The translations under genes were made by a program, and so were the position numbers. Positions 37,690 to 49,186 of a stretch of DNA of 64,000 bases are shown in pieces; positions within the stretch are counted from its first letter, which is position 1, and each line of letters begins with the position of its first letter. The stretch is from Theobroma cacao. Its lineage: Eukaryota > Streptophyta > Magnoliopsida > Malvales > Malvaceae. The stretch is from assembly GCF_000208745.1 (NCBI RefSeq), contig NC_030850.1, positions 9,275,321 to 9,339,320 on the forward strand. Reading direction: 5' to 3'. The notes under the pieces are model-generated. The model made no database searches. It was not told the origin of the DNA and saw only the letters and a program-made list of their open reading frames with translations.

Positions 37690-38571
37690 ATGCTAGAAGA
37701 AAAAGACACCGTTGGTGAAGAGAGCAACTTTTCCTTGGAATTGTCTCTTTCATGTGACTCTATGTCCAGTTCTAGAGATAAGGGAAAAGAAGATAAGAAG
37801 AGTATTGAAGTTGGGGAGAGTAATAGCTATGAACATCAAAGAAAAGATAACTGCTGGGAGAAGGAAAGCGATGGTCTTTGTCTGGAACTGAGCGATGCTT
37901 CATTAGGATTGTTTCCATCAGGGGAATATACTTTTATGTTCAAAGGAAAGAGTGATGCAACTGATGAAGGGAAGCAGGAGAGGTTTGAAATAAGCGAATG
38001 TAGCAATCAATATCAAAGAAAAGAACATGAGCATAAGGCTGGAGATCTTTCTTTGCAACTGAGTCTGGGTTTTAGTGATAGTACTTGCACTTCCAAGAAG
38101 AGAGAGGGAATGGAGAATCCAAGCAGTGCAAGAAGAATTTCGTCCTGCAGAAACAAGAGAATTAAAGTTGACAGAGAAGAAGCGAGTATGCTATTTTTGA
38201 CTGAATTGAGGCTCGGCCATGATCCTTGGTGCATTAAAAAGACGCTCACTGGAAGTGATCTTGGCAACATGTCTAGGCTCATGCTGGCATCAGAGTGCGT
38301 AGAACATCATGTTTTTCCATTCTGGAATGCTGATCAACTTGCAAAAGTTAAGGAAGGGTTGCCAGTTTCTGTGTGGGATTGCGATACAAATACTGAACAT
38401 GAGCTGGTTTTCAAGCGGTGGAACAAGGGGGCCAACGTGCTTATCAAGAATTGGGTCAAGGACTTCGTGAAAAGGAGGGAACTGAAGCTGGGGGATGAAA
38501 TTGGCCTTTACTGGGACACATGCAATTCAAGATTTCAATTTGCTGTCCTTAACCGAGTTGCGAGGAATTAA
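37690..38571 (+). CDS. B3 domain protein with three LxLxL (EAR-type) motifs, 293 aa
   Basis: A C-terminal B3-type DNA-binding domain spans about residues 168-290 (LFLTELRLGHDPW ... GDEIGLYWD ... FQFAVLNRVARN), most like the plant-specific At2g33720/At1g05920 group. The N-terminal half is acidic and Ser-rich with three LxLxL motifs at 16-20 (LELSL), 63-67 (LCLEL) and 120-124 (LSLQL), the EAR signature that recruits TOPLESS-type corepressors, plus a basic RNKRIKV at 154-160 that could be an NLS. A nuclear repressor is a reasonable inference. The frame is open further upstream: an in-frame ATG at 37510 (good context, ACCATGG) would add 60 hydrophobic residues and give 353 aa. I prefer the ATG at 37690 because those residues look like translated leader or intron, but this is open. 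Confidence 0.8.
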   Translation: MLEEKDTVGEESNFSLELSLSCDSMSSSRDKGKEDKKSIEVGESNSYEHQRKDNCWEKESDGLCLELSDASLGLFPSGEYTFMFKGKSDATDEGKQERFEISECSNQYQRKEHEHKAGDLSLQLSLGFSDSTCTSKKREGMENPSSARRISSCRNKRIKVDREEASMLFLTELRLGHDPWCIKKTLTGSDLGNMSRLMLASECVEHHVFPFWNADQLAKVKEGLPVSVWDCDTNTEHELVFKRWNKGANVLIKNWVKDFVKRRELKLGDEIGLYWDTCNSRFQFAVLNRVARN

Positions 38572-41500
38572 CCTTTTTTTTTTATTTCTTCTTTATCAAG
38601 TTTTGTTCGTAGTTTTTTTAAGGTAATCGGATGTAGTTTCTTCATTCTCTGTTAATCAACTCTTGAGTAAAGTTTAATTTCAATTAGAGTTTTGGATCAT
38701 TTATTTGCTCAACTTCAATATGTTGGTTGTTTGTGTTTATTTTCCTTTAGTTGGTGATTATTAATTCTATCGTGATGCTACTCTTGGCTTTTCTGCTGGG
38801 TGTTTCATGCAGTGATTAAGTTGTGATGCTGCAGAGTTTTGGCGAGGTCTTATCTGTTTTATTGAGATTATTTCCTAGAAAGCCAGGATGCTTTTCTCTG
38901 GAATATCTGGATTTGTATTTGTATTCGAGTCTATGTACTCTGTTTTCTTAGGGTGCTACAGGGTAACCTCCCTGGTTGGATGACGGTTTCATCCTTCTTC
39001 CAGGGTCTATCGTTGCTATAGCGGACACCTCGGTTGTGTAACAAATGTGTTTTCTTTAATAAATTGAAATTAAAATACTATTTACATATTCTATTTTTCA
39101 AAATGAGAAGTAGGTGTGATTCAAATAGGTCCGTGTGGCCTTTTCTTCAGAGGCGACGCAACTAGCTCGTTGACTGTTTTGGAATTGGCTGCCAAAGCCT
39201 AAACGAGATGCCGCATGATCATCCGCACTCTATTCACAGAACTGCCTGCCTGCCTGCTAACATGACCATTTTGGCTGTACAGACAGGAATGGAGGAATGT
39301 GGGGCCAACTCTTGAACAAAACTGTTGTATTTACTGTGGTGAATCCTATTAATATATTTATGAAATGGAACTATTTTGGTTCGTAATTCTAGTGACCCTG
39401 ATTCAGTGAAGAGGGTGTTTATTCAATTTTCTTGTAAGGATTAACCAAGGTCCAAGTAACAACTGATTGTGATCTACGCAGTCATGGCTGGCCAATGCGG
39501 TGATTGTAGGTGATTCTTGGACAACAGTATTCTGTATAGCTTTGCTTCTGATATAGTAGGCTGATGGTTAATGGTGGTTTGTAGCAACAGTTAGAAACTT
39601 ATTGGAATTAGATATACAGGTTTTTCAGGGCTTTATCTGCATGTGATATGTTGATATTCTAGTTACTAAAATATGCTGTACTCATGAAGTTGGTTGAGTG
39701 TTCATTGTGTTATTGTAAATTTTATTAGTTGTTTCTGATTGGTTCTTTTGCTGCTGCAGCTTGTATGCTTTTGGGATGCTCTGTGTTAAGACACTCTCAT
39801 GATTTGATTGTTACATTTTCAGGAATGCTGTACTTCTCATGCATGCTAGAAGACAAGAATGCAAGTTGCCTCTCTTATTTTGAGTTTCTTGTACATATTC
39901 ATAAGCAAATTCAAATGAAAATGGTTTCAAGCTTCCTCAGTTTAGCCCACAGGTATCAGATTTTTATTTGGGAATGCATGAAGCACAAAGCAAAAAGTTA
40001 CAGGTCAGACGACAAGAATCTGAGTGGCCTCCTACTCTGAGTTTCTTGTACCTACAAAGCAAAAACCTTTTTGCCTTGACAAACATTGTTTCCTGAAGAT
40101 TCTGAAGAAGCCACTGTGCCTCTGGAAACAGAGTCTGATAGTGAAATGCTTCTACAAGCTCCAAAAACTCCTCTAGATTCGCCTTCGGGTTGCCTTCAAA
40201 AGCTCCTTTTTCTCTAAAATGTTCTTTGATTCCAGAAAACACTTGCAGGACAAAGTGCATGACAAAGAAAGTTACTATCTTTGGTAGTTTATGTAACAAA
40301 TTCCGTAAGCATAAATGCTAGCTTCTCTACTCTGTCTACAATTGCACTAGATATTGTGCAGAGTCCATGCCCCACATATCGAAATCTGGAATAAACTCCT
40401 TCCATTCACTGCTCACTGAATGAGCAGTCAATTTGTTGTGGATTGAAGGTGTTTCTGATGCAAAATTCTAAGGTGGTATTAATTTTGTTGTTGCAGATAA
40501 GAAGAAAGCAGCTGGTTATGCGAGATACTGCTAGAAGAAATGCACCAAGAAATTCTAGCTAGGTTGCTGTAATTTGCTCTAGATCACATGATGAAATAAT
40601 GTTTTGAGATTTAACCGAAGAAATTAACTTGTTAATGAGCTGGGCTCACGGATTTCTGCTATTTATACTACTTTGAACTCATATTATCCGATGTCTCCCG
40701 CAAGAGTCTACCATTAACATGCACATCCCTGCAAGTAACTTTGACTGTTTACAATAAGGTTTGAATTAGAGTTCATCTTATTCTTTGGAGCTCCACGCTC
40801 TTTTCCCTGCCACCAAAATGATACTCTTTACTTTTTTTGTGGAATTGTTTGATTTAATTCATACAAGTGTTATTCTGATTTCTGAGTACTACAAACCTCT
40901 CTCAGTGTTATTCTGATGCATACAACTTGTTTGTGGATTGTAGGTTAGACGGTTGGGAGCAAAAGTGGAATGAGGAGGGGTGTAGTAGGGGGCAAGGGAC
41001 AGCGCATGATATTTTTTGACCCTGAGAGATGATGCGTGGAGTGCTGGATAGGAAAGGTGATGAGAAGAGACCGGTCTTATTTTTGAGTATAGGGTCTTGA
41101 TCTCTAAAGAGTTCTAACCAATTAGGATTGCGTGAAAGTGAGCTCTGTGTTGATAGTACAGAGAAACTTATAACTGTATAGGGAGTTCTGTATTTGTGTT
41201 TGTGCTGCCAATTGCTTTTGGAGCAGCTAAAGGTATGATGTACAACCAAAGTTAAGAGTCTTTTTACCACCAAAAGTCTCTGACTTACATAGTTTAAGAC
41301 TTCGAGGTGGCATGATAGTTATTGGGTGGATAATAAAACAACATGCATTTAAAAAATATGTAACTAGTTCTGATTTTCCCATGGTTCACAAAAAAGAAAG
41401 AGGAGTATTTTGACTTGAATCTAACACCTATACTCAAATCCCATCCCACTCTTCCCACTTGATATGAAAAAAAAAAAAAGAAGTGAAAGAAAGAAATTTC

Positions 41501-42240
41501 GTTTTCATTTGCTTACTATTTCTTATTTACTATTTATATAATTATATTTTAATTCCTCAAAGATGACTAATATTATAAAGACAAATTGTAAAAAGAAAAT
41601 TCATATCTACCAATATGAAAATGTGCTACAAATGTGCCCAAAATCAAGGATATTGTCGATAGTTTGCAGATTATATCTTAATCTCAGACACTTTAGAAGG
41701 ATTTAGGAGTAATTTTCAATAGTTTAAGGTGTCTTTTTATTGCTAGCTATTTGTTTGGCATTTTCGGTGTTTCAAACTTGGTTTTGGTTAGAGAAAAAAA
41801 ATGGGAGAGAGTGAGAATAAGGGAGAGAAAGGAAGGGAAAAGTAGGGAAGTGCATAATTTGGGTAAAACCGAATTAATTGATCACTAAACAAAATTAATT
41901 TGATAAATTGATCCATCAAAAAATTTCTCAAAATTGAATTTTTTAATGACTTAATTTTCAATTAAGTAAAGCAACAATATTGACAACAATCAACAAGACT
42001 TGAATATGTTCAAACTTCAAAGCTCAAAAAAAAAAAAAAAGGAAACTACTGAAGGGCAATTGTATGCGATGTTGGTCGGAAACTCTAAAGCTCGATCTCT
42101 TCCCCAACGCCACCGTATTCTTTGGCAAGTCTATGGCGACCAGCGGCATGCGCAACGAAACCCAAGAACCGACGGTCCAAAATGGCGACTTCTGCCTAGA
42201 ACTCAAGCTAGCTACTTCTTTGGCCTTTTACTAATACAAA
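38572..42240. other. Region between the B3 gene and the ATL pseudogene
   Basis: It holds the B3 3' flank, a protein-like minus-strand stretch (39990-40450), low-complexity DNA and a GC-rich open segment near 42030-42230. None could be assigned to a family. Confidence 0.45.
39990..40450 (-). pseudogene. Unrecognised protein-like stretch, probably a gene fragment
   Basis: Two minus-strand pieces in related frames look like real protein: one with EWKEFIPDFDMWGMDSAQYL (about 40340-40410) and one with GIKEHFREKGAFEGNPKANL followed by EEFLELVEAFHYQTLFPEAQ (about 40100-40240). Stops separate them. Composition is unlike the surrounding AT-rich DNA. I do not recognise the family; it may be a degraded or partly captured gene. 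Confidence 0.35.
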
Positions 42241-42244
42241 GATT

Positions 42245-42680
42245 CTAAGAATTGCTTACAATCTGATCAGTGGTTGGTTCTAAACAGTGGACAGAACCAC
42301 GACATAGTGGGCAATGCCTATCCTTAACCAACCATTGATCTATACAAAGTTTATGGTATAGATGTTTGCACCTGGAAAAGAACCCTACAACGATCACCTT
42401 CCTTGAATTCTTCCAAGTATATAGCACAGTCGGTGCAATTTGATTCAGTTTCTCCATTCTTGTAGATAATAACGCTCCCAGCTAAGATTGGCATTACACC
42501 CTGCTGCTTCTCCGGTGGCTGTACTAGATTGCCTTGTTGCCCGGTTTCAATAACGTGGAGAGGACCACGTAGACGTTCTCTAATGACTTTGTTGCAGCAA
42601 ATCAAAAAGGCGGATATTACAATTGCTGCAAATATCAGCCCCAATAATGCAAGTATAATGATGCCCAAAGTTAATAGCAT
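42245..42680 (-). pseudogene. ATL-type RING-H2 E3 ligase pseudogene
   Basis: From the ATG at 42680 the frame encodes an N-terminal membrane helix (IIILALLGLIFAAIVISAFL), a basic linker and the start of a RING (DCAIYLEEFKEGDRCRVL). It then leaves the correct frame near 42373; the rest of the RING (RCKHLYHKLCIDQWLVKDRHCPLCRGS) continues in another frame to the stop at 42245. Two lesions: a frameshift (net -1 or +2) and loss of the second zinc-ligand Cys, CAIC having become CAIY. ATL genes are normally intronless, so an intron is an unlikely excuse. The intact form would have been a small membrane-anchored ubiquitin ligase. Confidence 0.8.
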
Positions 42681-42689
42681 GGTTGAAGA

Positions 42690-43515
42690 GAAAGTTTTGG
42701 AGAGCAGAATATCTGGAGATTTGAGTGATACAGAGTATATTATTATATTATTATTTAAGTTGTATATAGGAATTATAAGATGAAATAAGAGTTTTAATTT
42801 ATTTAGAAATTGTATACATAAAAAAAATAAGAAAAATCTTTTCCTTAAGAATAATTATTTTAAACTCTATCATGTTAAATGTTAGATAATTAAATTGAGA
42901 CTAAATAAAGAATAATTACTTTATTAAGTAATATTTATTTTATCTAAACTCTTTCCTTCTTTTTTAAAAGATTTTAATATTTTTGGTTTGATTAAACTGT
43001 CGATTCTAATATTTTTAGTTAATTTGGTACCAAAGAGGGAGTTTGGCCAATTGAATTGATGCGTAATATTGATGAGCAAGAGCAACGGCTAGTCTCTAGC
43101 ACCAACATCACATTAAACCTCCTTTATAAACTCTTTTGACTGTACCGAGAGAGATGGAAAATGTAATATATTACTAATAAGTATTTTGTGTTTGTTGATT
43201 GTTGAACTACATAAACTAGTAAATTTAATTTTGAAAAAATTAAATTGAGATTAAGCTTTCGATGATTATTATTTAAACTAAAGCACTTATTTAAATCGAC
43301 ATTAATAATTTGGTTTAGAGCAAATTTATATCTAAGGAAACAATAATTGTACATTAATATTTGATTCAATGATTAGTGTGTGTGTGTGTGTATATATATA
43401 TCTTTTTTTTAAAATATAGATCAAATTTTCTCTTTTTTTTTAATTAAAAAATATAATATATAATTTGATATGATAACTTTCAAAATAAAAAGATAGATAC
43501 GTATATTTTGTAATA
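42690..43515. other. AT-rich DNA upstream of the ATL pseudogene
   Basis: It includes a GT/TA microsatellite (about 43377-43402) and a lone, degenerate unit related to the tandem array at 24230-24830. No gene seen. Confidence 0.45.
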
Positions 43516-43519
43516 TCGG

Positions 43520-44012
43520 TATAATGTTCAACTGAGCTTTTAAATTATTTAAAAAAATTCAAATAAATCCCTATTCTTTTATTGCATTCAATTAAACTTT
43601 TATACTTTTATTTTAAGTCAAATAAGTCTTTATGAATAATAATCGATTAATTGTCATTAGTCAATTTTATATCTATATGGCATTGACATTACGTTAATGT
43701 GAAAGGGGAAAAATGTCATGTGATGATGTTATTATGTCAAATTAGCATGTCAAATTACCATTAATAGTGATATGTCAACATGCCATATTATCATCAATTA
43801 TAATATGTTAATATGTCACGTTAACGTCACACGGTATATAATGATAAATGATATTTTGACTAAGTTAATAATTAGTAATAAGAGCTTATTTGACTCAATA
43901 AAAAGTATAAGAACTTATTTAATTTAAAATAAAGTGTAAGGGCTTGATTTAACGTAATAAAAGTATAAAAACTTATTTAAATTGTTCTGAATAGTTTAAG
44001 GACTTTTTTTGG
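43520..44012. mobile_element. MITE family X, copy 1
   Basis: About 490 bp with ~100-bp terminal inverted repeats built from TTTAAATTATT...TTCAAATAA and AAGTATAAGAACTTATTT-type blocks, with a palindrome-rich centre (TGTCATGTGATGATGTT, ATGTCACGTTAACGTCA). The copy at 56020-56512 aligns along its length in opposite orientation. No coding capacity; superfamily not determined. Confidence 0.65.
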
Positions 44013-44019
44013 GTAGTAT

Positions 44020-44690
44020 GACTAAATTGCTTTATGCAATTAGTCTCTATACTATATCAAAGTAGTAAATTTAGTCCCTATATAAAAATTTATAAAAATT
44101 GAATCTCTATATTTTTTAAATTGACAATGTCAGTCCCATGTGTTAAAAATTTTTTGTTATCTAAAATGATATTACATTTGTCTAAATTTATATGATATTT
44201 TCTTATTAATGTGACATCAAATCTAATGACATGACAATGATAATGTGATATTTTACAAATGATACAATAGTAGTGTTGATATGATGTGACTAAGCATTGA
44301 CATGAACTTTATAAGCGTAAACATGAAATTATTTAATATGAGCCAGTGGTTTTAAATGGGATTAGAAAAAAAAAACAGATAAAAAATATAAATAGGTTTC
44401 TAAAATTTAGGGAAATAGTATTGTGAGACATAGAAGAATTGAATTTTTGTACTTCATAATTTAAAGCCTTATGAAATAGATAAAAAATATCACATCATCA
44501 TATTAATGCACTATTAATAAAAAATGTTATATCAGCATAAATAATAGAAAATTTTTAATATTATTAATAATTGGACCGACAATGTTAATTTCAAATCTAT
44601 AGGGACTTAATTTTTGTAAATTATTGTAGAGGGATTAAATTCACCACTTTAATATGGTACAAAGACTAATTTCATAATTTAACCAAAACA
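44020..44690. mobile_element. MITE family Y with ~150-bp terminal inverted repeats
   Basis: The left end (ATTAGTCTCTATACTATATC ... GTGGTAAATTTAGTCCCT type) is repeated inverted at the right end (in reverse complement GAAATTAGTCTTTGTACCAT ... GGTGAATTTAATCCCTC). No coding capacity. It sits directly between MITE X and the LINE remnant. A related terminus is seen near 9560. Confidence 0.65.
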
Positions 44691-44699
44691 TGGCAGAGT

Positions 44700-46280
44700 T
44701 TCGAGGGATACATATTCTGATTTACCTAATAAGGTGAAGTTAATATTGGAGAATTAGAACAATAAGCACTTATCTATGGCGGGACGTATTTCTTTGGTCC
44801 AATTGGTACAAGCATGATGGCCTCCTATGTTATGCAAACTTCCCTTCTCTCAGAGAATATAGCTTGTGAAATTGATAAGCTGAGAAGAAACTTTATTTGG
44901 AGTCATGCAGGTGGTGTAAGGAAAATCCATGCACTCAGTTGGAACATGATATGTCTGCCAAAAGAAGATGGAGGGTTACAAATCCGTGAAAGAAGAAAGT
45001 TTAATCTCGCACTCTTAGCCAAGCTTGGTTGGAACATATGGAAAAACAGGACTCCCTTTGGGTTGATATACTCAAGAAAAAATATCTACAAAATCTGGAT
45101 CTTTTTACTGTGAGAGCTAAAGTTACCGACTCGTATGCATGAAAAGGTATATTGAAGAGCAGAGAAGTGCTTATTAGAGGTCTTTGCATGATAGCAAACA
45201 ATGGTCACCATACTAAATTTTTGAAAGATAATTGGCACCCATGCGGGCCATTAATTGCTTTTGCCACCACGGAACTTATGAAAGTTGAAGTTGAGCTACC
45301 AGTTGCGAGCTTTTGTGATGACTATGGTAATTGGGACTTTGATCTTCTTTCGCAATTGCTTCTTAACAATATAGAGTGGATGATTGCAACGGCGATTGTG
45401 GATCCTACTAATGGAGAGGAAGATACTGGCTTTTGGACGTTAACTAGTAACGATGATTTCTCAGTGAAATCAACTTATGAATCTCAAAATACCAGTCCCT
45501 TGTCGTGAACTAATCATTGGGAAAAGGTTTGGGAACTAGTATGCTCCAGGAAGGTTAGGCTTTTTGTGTGGCGTATTTTGCATGAATCCCTTCCTACAAA
45601 AGATTGGTTGAGTCACAAGAATATGGCTATTTCTACCCGGTGTCCTCGCTATGCTGATCCTTGTGAAAATATTCTTCATGCCTTGAGAGATTGCAATACC
45701 TCTAAGGCAACATGGTTACAAGTGAAACCAGACTTAATTGATAGGGAGTTCTTCAACATTGATCTGCAACAATGGGTGAAAATAAATATGTCCAACGCAG
45801 AAGTGTTTGATGATATACTATGGGGATTATATTCATACATGCTTTATGGTTAGTATGGTATTGGAGAAATTTGTGTTTATTTGAAGACTCTTGCTGGCCG
45901 GAGAATGCTAGGCGACAAATCTGGTTAAAAGCGATGGAAGCATGGGACATTTAAGGTAGCAATGAACACACTATGAGTGCACAAATGGGACATTTAAGGT
46001 AGCAATGAGCGCACTATGAGTGAACAAATATATTGTGACTTATTAAGGAGTTGTTTCAACGAGATTGAAATTATTCCATCACTCACATCTTTCGCGAAGC
46101 CAACAGGGGGATTGTTTGGCTGCAAACCATGATGGCCTCCCTTTAGGATTACATATTTTTGATAATCCTTCTATTTTTATTATTTTTACTTTATTTGCGG
46201 ATAAGTTAAGCATACCTTTGACCCAGAATAATTTAGTTTGAATTTTAATACCTGTATAATATTTCTCTCCCTTAGCACAA
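44700..46280 (+). pseudogene. LINE retrotransposon remnant: end of reverse transcriptase and zinc-binding region (plus strand)
   Basis: The first part (about 44775-45075) reads like the C-terminal reverse transcriptase/linker of plant L1-type LINEs (SMAGRISLVQLV, YVMQTSLL, FIWSHAGG, LPKEDGGLQIRERRKFNLAL). The second (45152-45853) covers the linker and a zf-RVT-like zinc-binding part (KVRLFVWRILHESLPTKDWL ... CENILHALRDC). Frame changes and stops (one at 45508) break it. Downstream lie a 41-bp tandem duplication (about 45945-46030), RNase H-like debris and a TA microsatellite (46281-46314). It is 5'-truncated and inactive. Confidence 0.8.
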
Positions 46281-46514
46281 TATATATCTATATATATATA
46301 TATATATATATTGTCATCAATGTAAGAGTTTTTTCAGCATTCGGTACATTTACATATATAATAGATTTTAAATTACAAATATATATATTATAAATTATGG
46401 TTAAATAGAGAGATAAAAATCCCTCAAATTGTTGCTCAATATCAAACTCCCCTCCATCGAACATCACACATATTCTGAGTTTCACTGACCCATCTTTCTC
46501 TTTCTCTTTCCTCG

Positions 46515-49186
46515 ATGGGTACTAAAATTGCCATTGTTGCAACATTTTTAGTGCTTCCTCTTTTACATCAGCTGGTACATGGTGAGGAAGCAGAGGAGGT
46601 ACGTGTAAAGATAAACAGCTGTGATCCTTTTCAAGGGAGTTGGGTGTATGATGAATCGTACCCTTTTTATGAAACATCAATCTGGACCTGTCCAGTCATG
46701 CAGAACCAGTTTGATTGTCAGGGAAATGGTCGACCTGATAGAGACTATCTCAAATATAGATGGCAGCACACTGGCTGCGACTTGCCAAGGTAATTAAGCC
46801 TTCATTTTCCACTACTCTTTTTCCTTTCTTTGATTTTGATTATTGGTCATCATGGATGGATTTTGATTGAATAAATATGTAGTTGTACTCAGTACTCTCT
46901 TTCTTATTTTGTCCCTTAAATTCTACTCTATTTGTTAGTAATTGTATGTATTATCGTCATTATCTAATCTCAGTCTTTTTCATAAACTAGACGTATATAT
47001 GAGTCAAATGTAATGCACGTGTTATGTGTATAATGTAATACACATATTATATGTATAATGTATTATAGTTATATATTAAAAAATAATTAATTTTGTATTA
47101 AATTTAAAGAATATATTTTACAAATTTAATACCTGAGTCAAATTGAACAAAATTGCTTATAAATCATATCCAAATTGAATATATTTGTCACAGTTCGGAT
47201 AGATGGAGTCTTATAAATAGTTAAAAGTTTTCTAATTTTTTTAATATTTTTTGAGTTTTATCTACTTAATAAATTTGGAAAGAAAATGCAATTTGATTCA
47301 AGTATTTTGGTTTTCAATTAAAAATCAAAAATTAAACTAAACAAGTGACTACATTTAACAATTTCTCAAACCAAATAGGTTAAAAAAAATAATTACAGTC
47401 TTAGTTATTTTTTTATAAAACTCTAAATCAATCACTTACATATGAGTCTCGCTAACTCATTTAATAATTGACATTTTGGTTGAAAATACTAATTAAGACT
47501 CATATATATATATGGGATAAGACTCATCAATAATTTGACTGGAACCTTGTTGATGTAGGTTCGATGGCAGCGATTTTTTAATGAGAATCAGGGGGAAGAG
47601 CATCATGTTTGTTGGGGACTCTCTCGGTCTGAATAAGTGGCAATCACTCATTTGCATGCTTCACTCCACTGTTCCAGGCTCTTCGCACAAATATGTCACC
47701 ACTGATGGCTTCACGACTGTCACATTTACAGCAAGATTTAATATTACTCTAGTTTGACCAAAATTCATTATCATTTTTAATAGATTAGGTTTTAACTAGA
47801 ATGCTCTATATATAGAAGCTAAATTAAGCAATGTGATGGGAAACTTGAAAAAGTTAACTCTCGTCCTAAAGTTGTTTCTAATGAATAAATTGCTGAACCA
47901 AAGGGATGCTAGGCAAAGAATCTTTATTCATGCATTTTTGCCGTTAGATTCAATTTAATTGTTTGTCTCAATTTAGTAAATAGTAGTACCAAATAAGTTT
48001 ATATACAGAGTTTACAATCTTAGTTGAAGATCAAGTGTAAATGATAGATGAATAACTTCAGTAATTTGCAACGTAAATTGGACTTGCCAGGATTACGATG
48101 CTAAACTGATGTACTCTCATGATGTGTTCCTGGTGGATCTTGTAACCTTGTCGGACGGTCGAGTTCTGAGGCTTAATTCGATTGAAGGTAGCGAAGCATG
48201 GAAAGGAATTGATTTCTTGGTCTTCAATACATGGCATTGGTGACGTCACACCAGAGACCAAAAAACGTAAAATTCGTATTTTCATTTGATTTAATCTGCA
48301 ATTTTCAGTCTTTATTTTTGATCTTTTGCAGATGGGATTTCATTGAAGACGGAAATCAAACAGTAGCAGACATGGATCGCTTGGTTGCCTACGAGAAAGG
48401 GTTGAATACATGGGCTAAATGGGTTGACACCAATGTTGATCCTTCAAAAACCATGGTTTTCTTTCAAGGAGTCTCCCCTGATCACTCCAGGTGAGTTAAA
48501 CATTTCGCATGTTCCATAACCAAATTATAGTACTTTCACAAGAAACTGAATTTAAAGAAGCAAGGATGAATTGATTATGCAATAATCAAACATCAAGTAA
48601 AGCTTGTTTGAGGGTCTTAAAAAGTGCTGTTGGAATTGAATTCTCCTGTTAAATACTATCTAAAAATTCTACAAATCATTTTTTTCAATCTTTTGAATAA
48701 TTTTGTTTCTAAAGGAATAGTACTCCAGCGTCCAACAATTAGAACTTGAGACAATAATTTAGTTGTCTCGATAATAAATGTTAAGATGAGAAGAATTTGA
48801 GTAATGAATCTTAATTAAAAATGGTCTTCCTTTCCCTGGAGCACTAAATGTTTATTTGTTTTTGATGTGTTGACCAATATTAGTTCAAGTGATTGGGGTG
48901 ATCCGAATGCAAACAAGTGTGCGGGGCTGAGATATCCGTTGAAGAGAGAGAAACTTTTATAGGAGGTCAACATCCAGCACAGCTAGTGTTGGAGAAAGTT
49001 CTAAGGAACATAGCAAAGCCTATTTATCTACTCAACGTGACGAATCTATCACAGCCAAGGCCACACGGACATCCATCAGTGTTTGGCAATGCCGCCCAAA
49101 CAGGCATGGACTGCAGCCATTGGTGTCTGGCTGGTGTTCCTGATACTTGGAATCAACTCTTGTATGCTTTTCTCGCTCAAAGCTGA
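46515..49186 (+). pseudogene. TRICHOME BIREFRINGENCE-LIKE (PMR5/TBL) gene with two disabling lesions
   Basis: Exons 46515-46789, 47559-47730, 48091-48266, 48332-48490 and 48884-49186 match the exon plan of the intact copy at 61533. The conceptual protein has a signal peptide or anchor ([20 protein letters not shown]), the PMR5 N-terminal domain ([17 protein letters not shown]), GDSL box (FVGDSLGLNKWQSL) and C-terminal DCSHWCLAGVPDTWNQLLYA with the DxxH motif. TBL proteins are Golgi polysaccharide O-acetyltransferases. Lesions: codon WHWW is TGG-CAT-TGG-TGA, a stop at 48241-48243; and a one-base loss (or two-base gain) near 48950 puts TAG at 48960-48962 in frame, with the rest in the next frame. 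Intron 2 begins GC (ACA|GCAAGA). A readable downstream frame suggests recent death or a sequence error. Confidence 0.83.
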
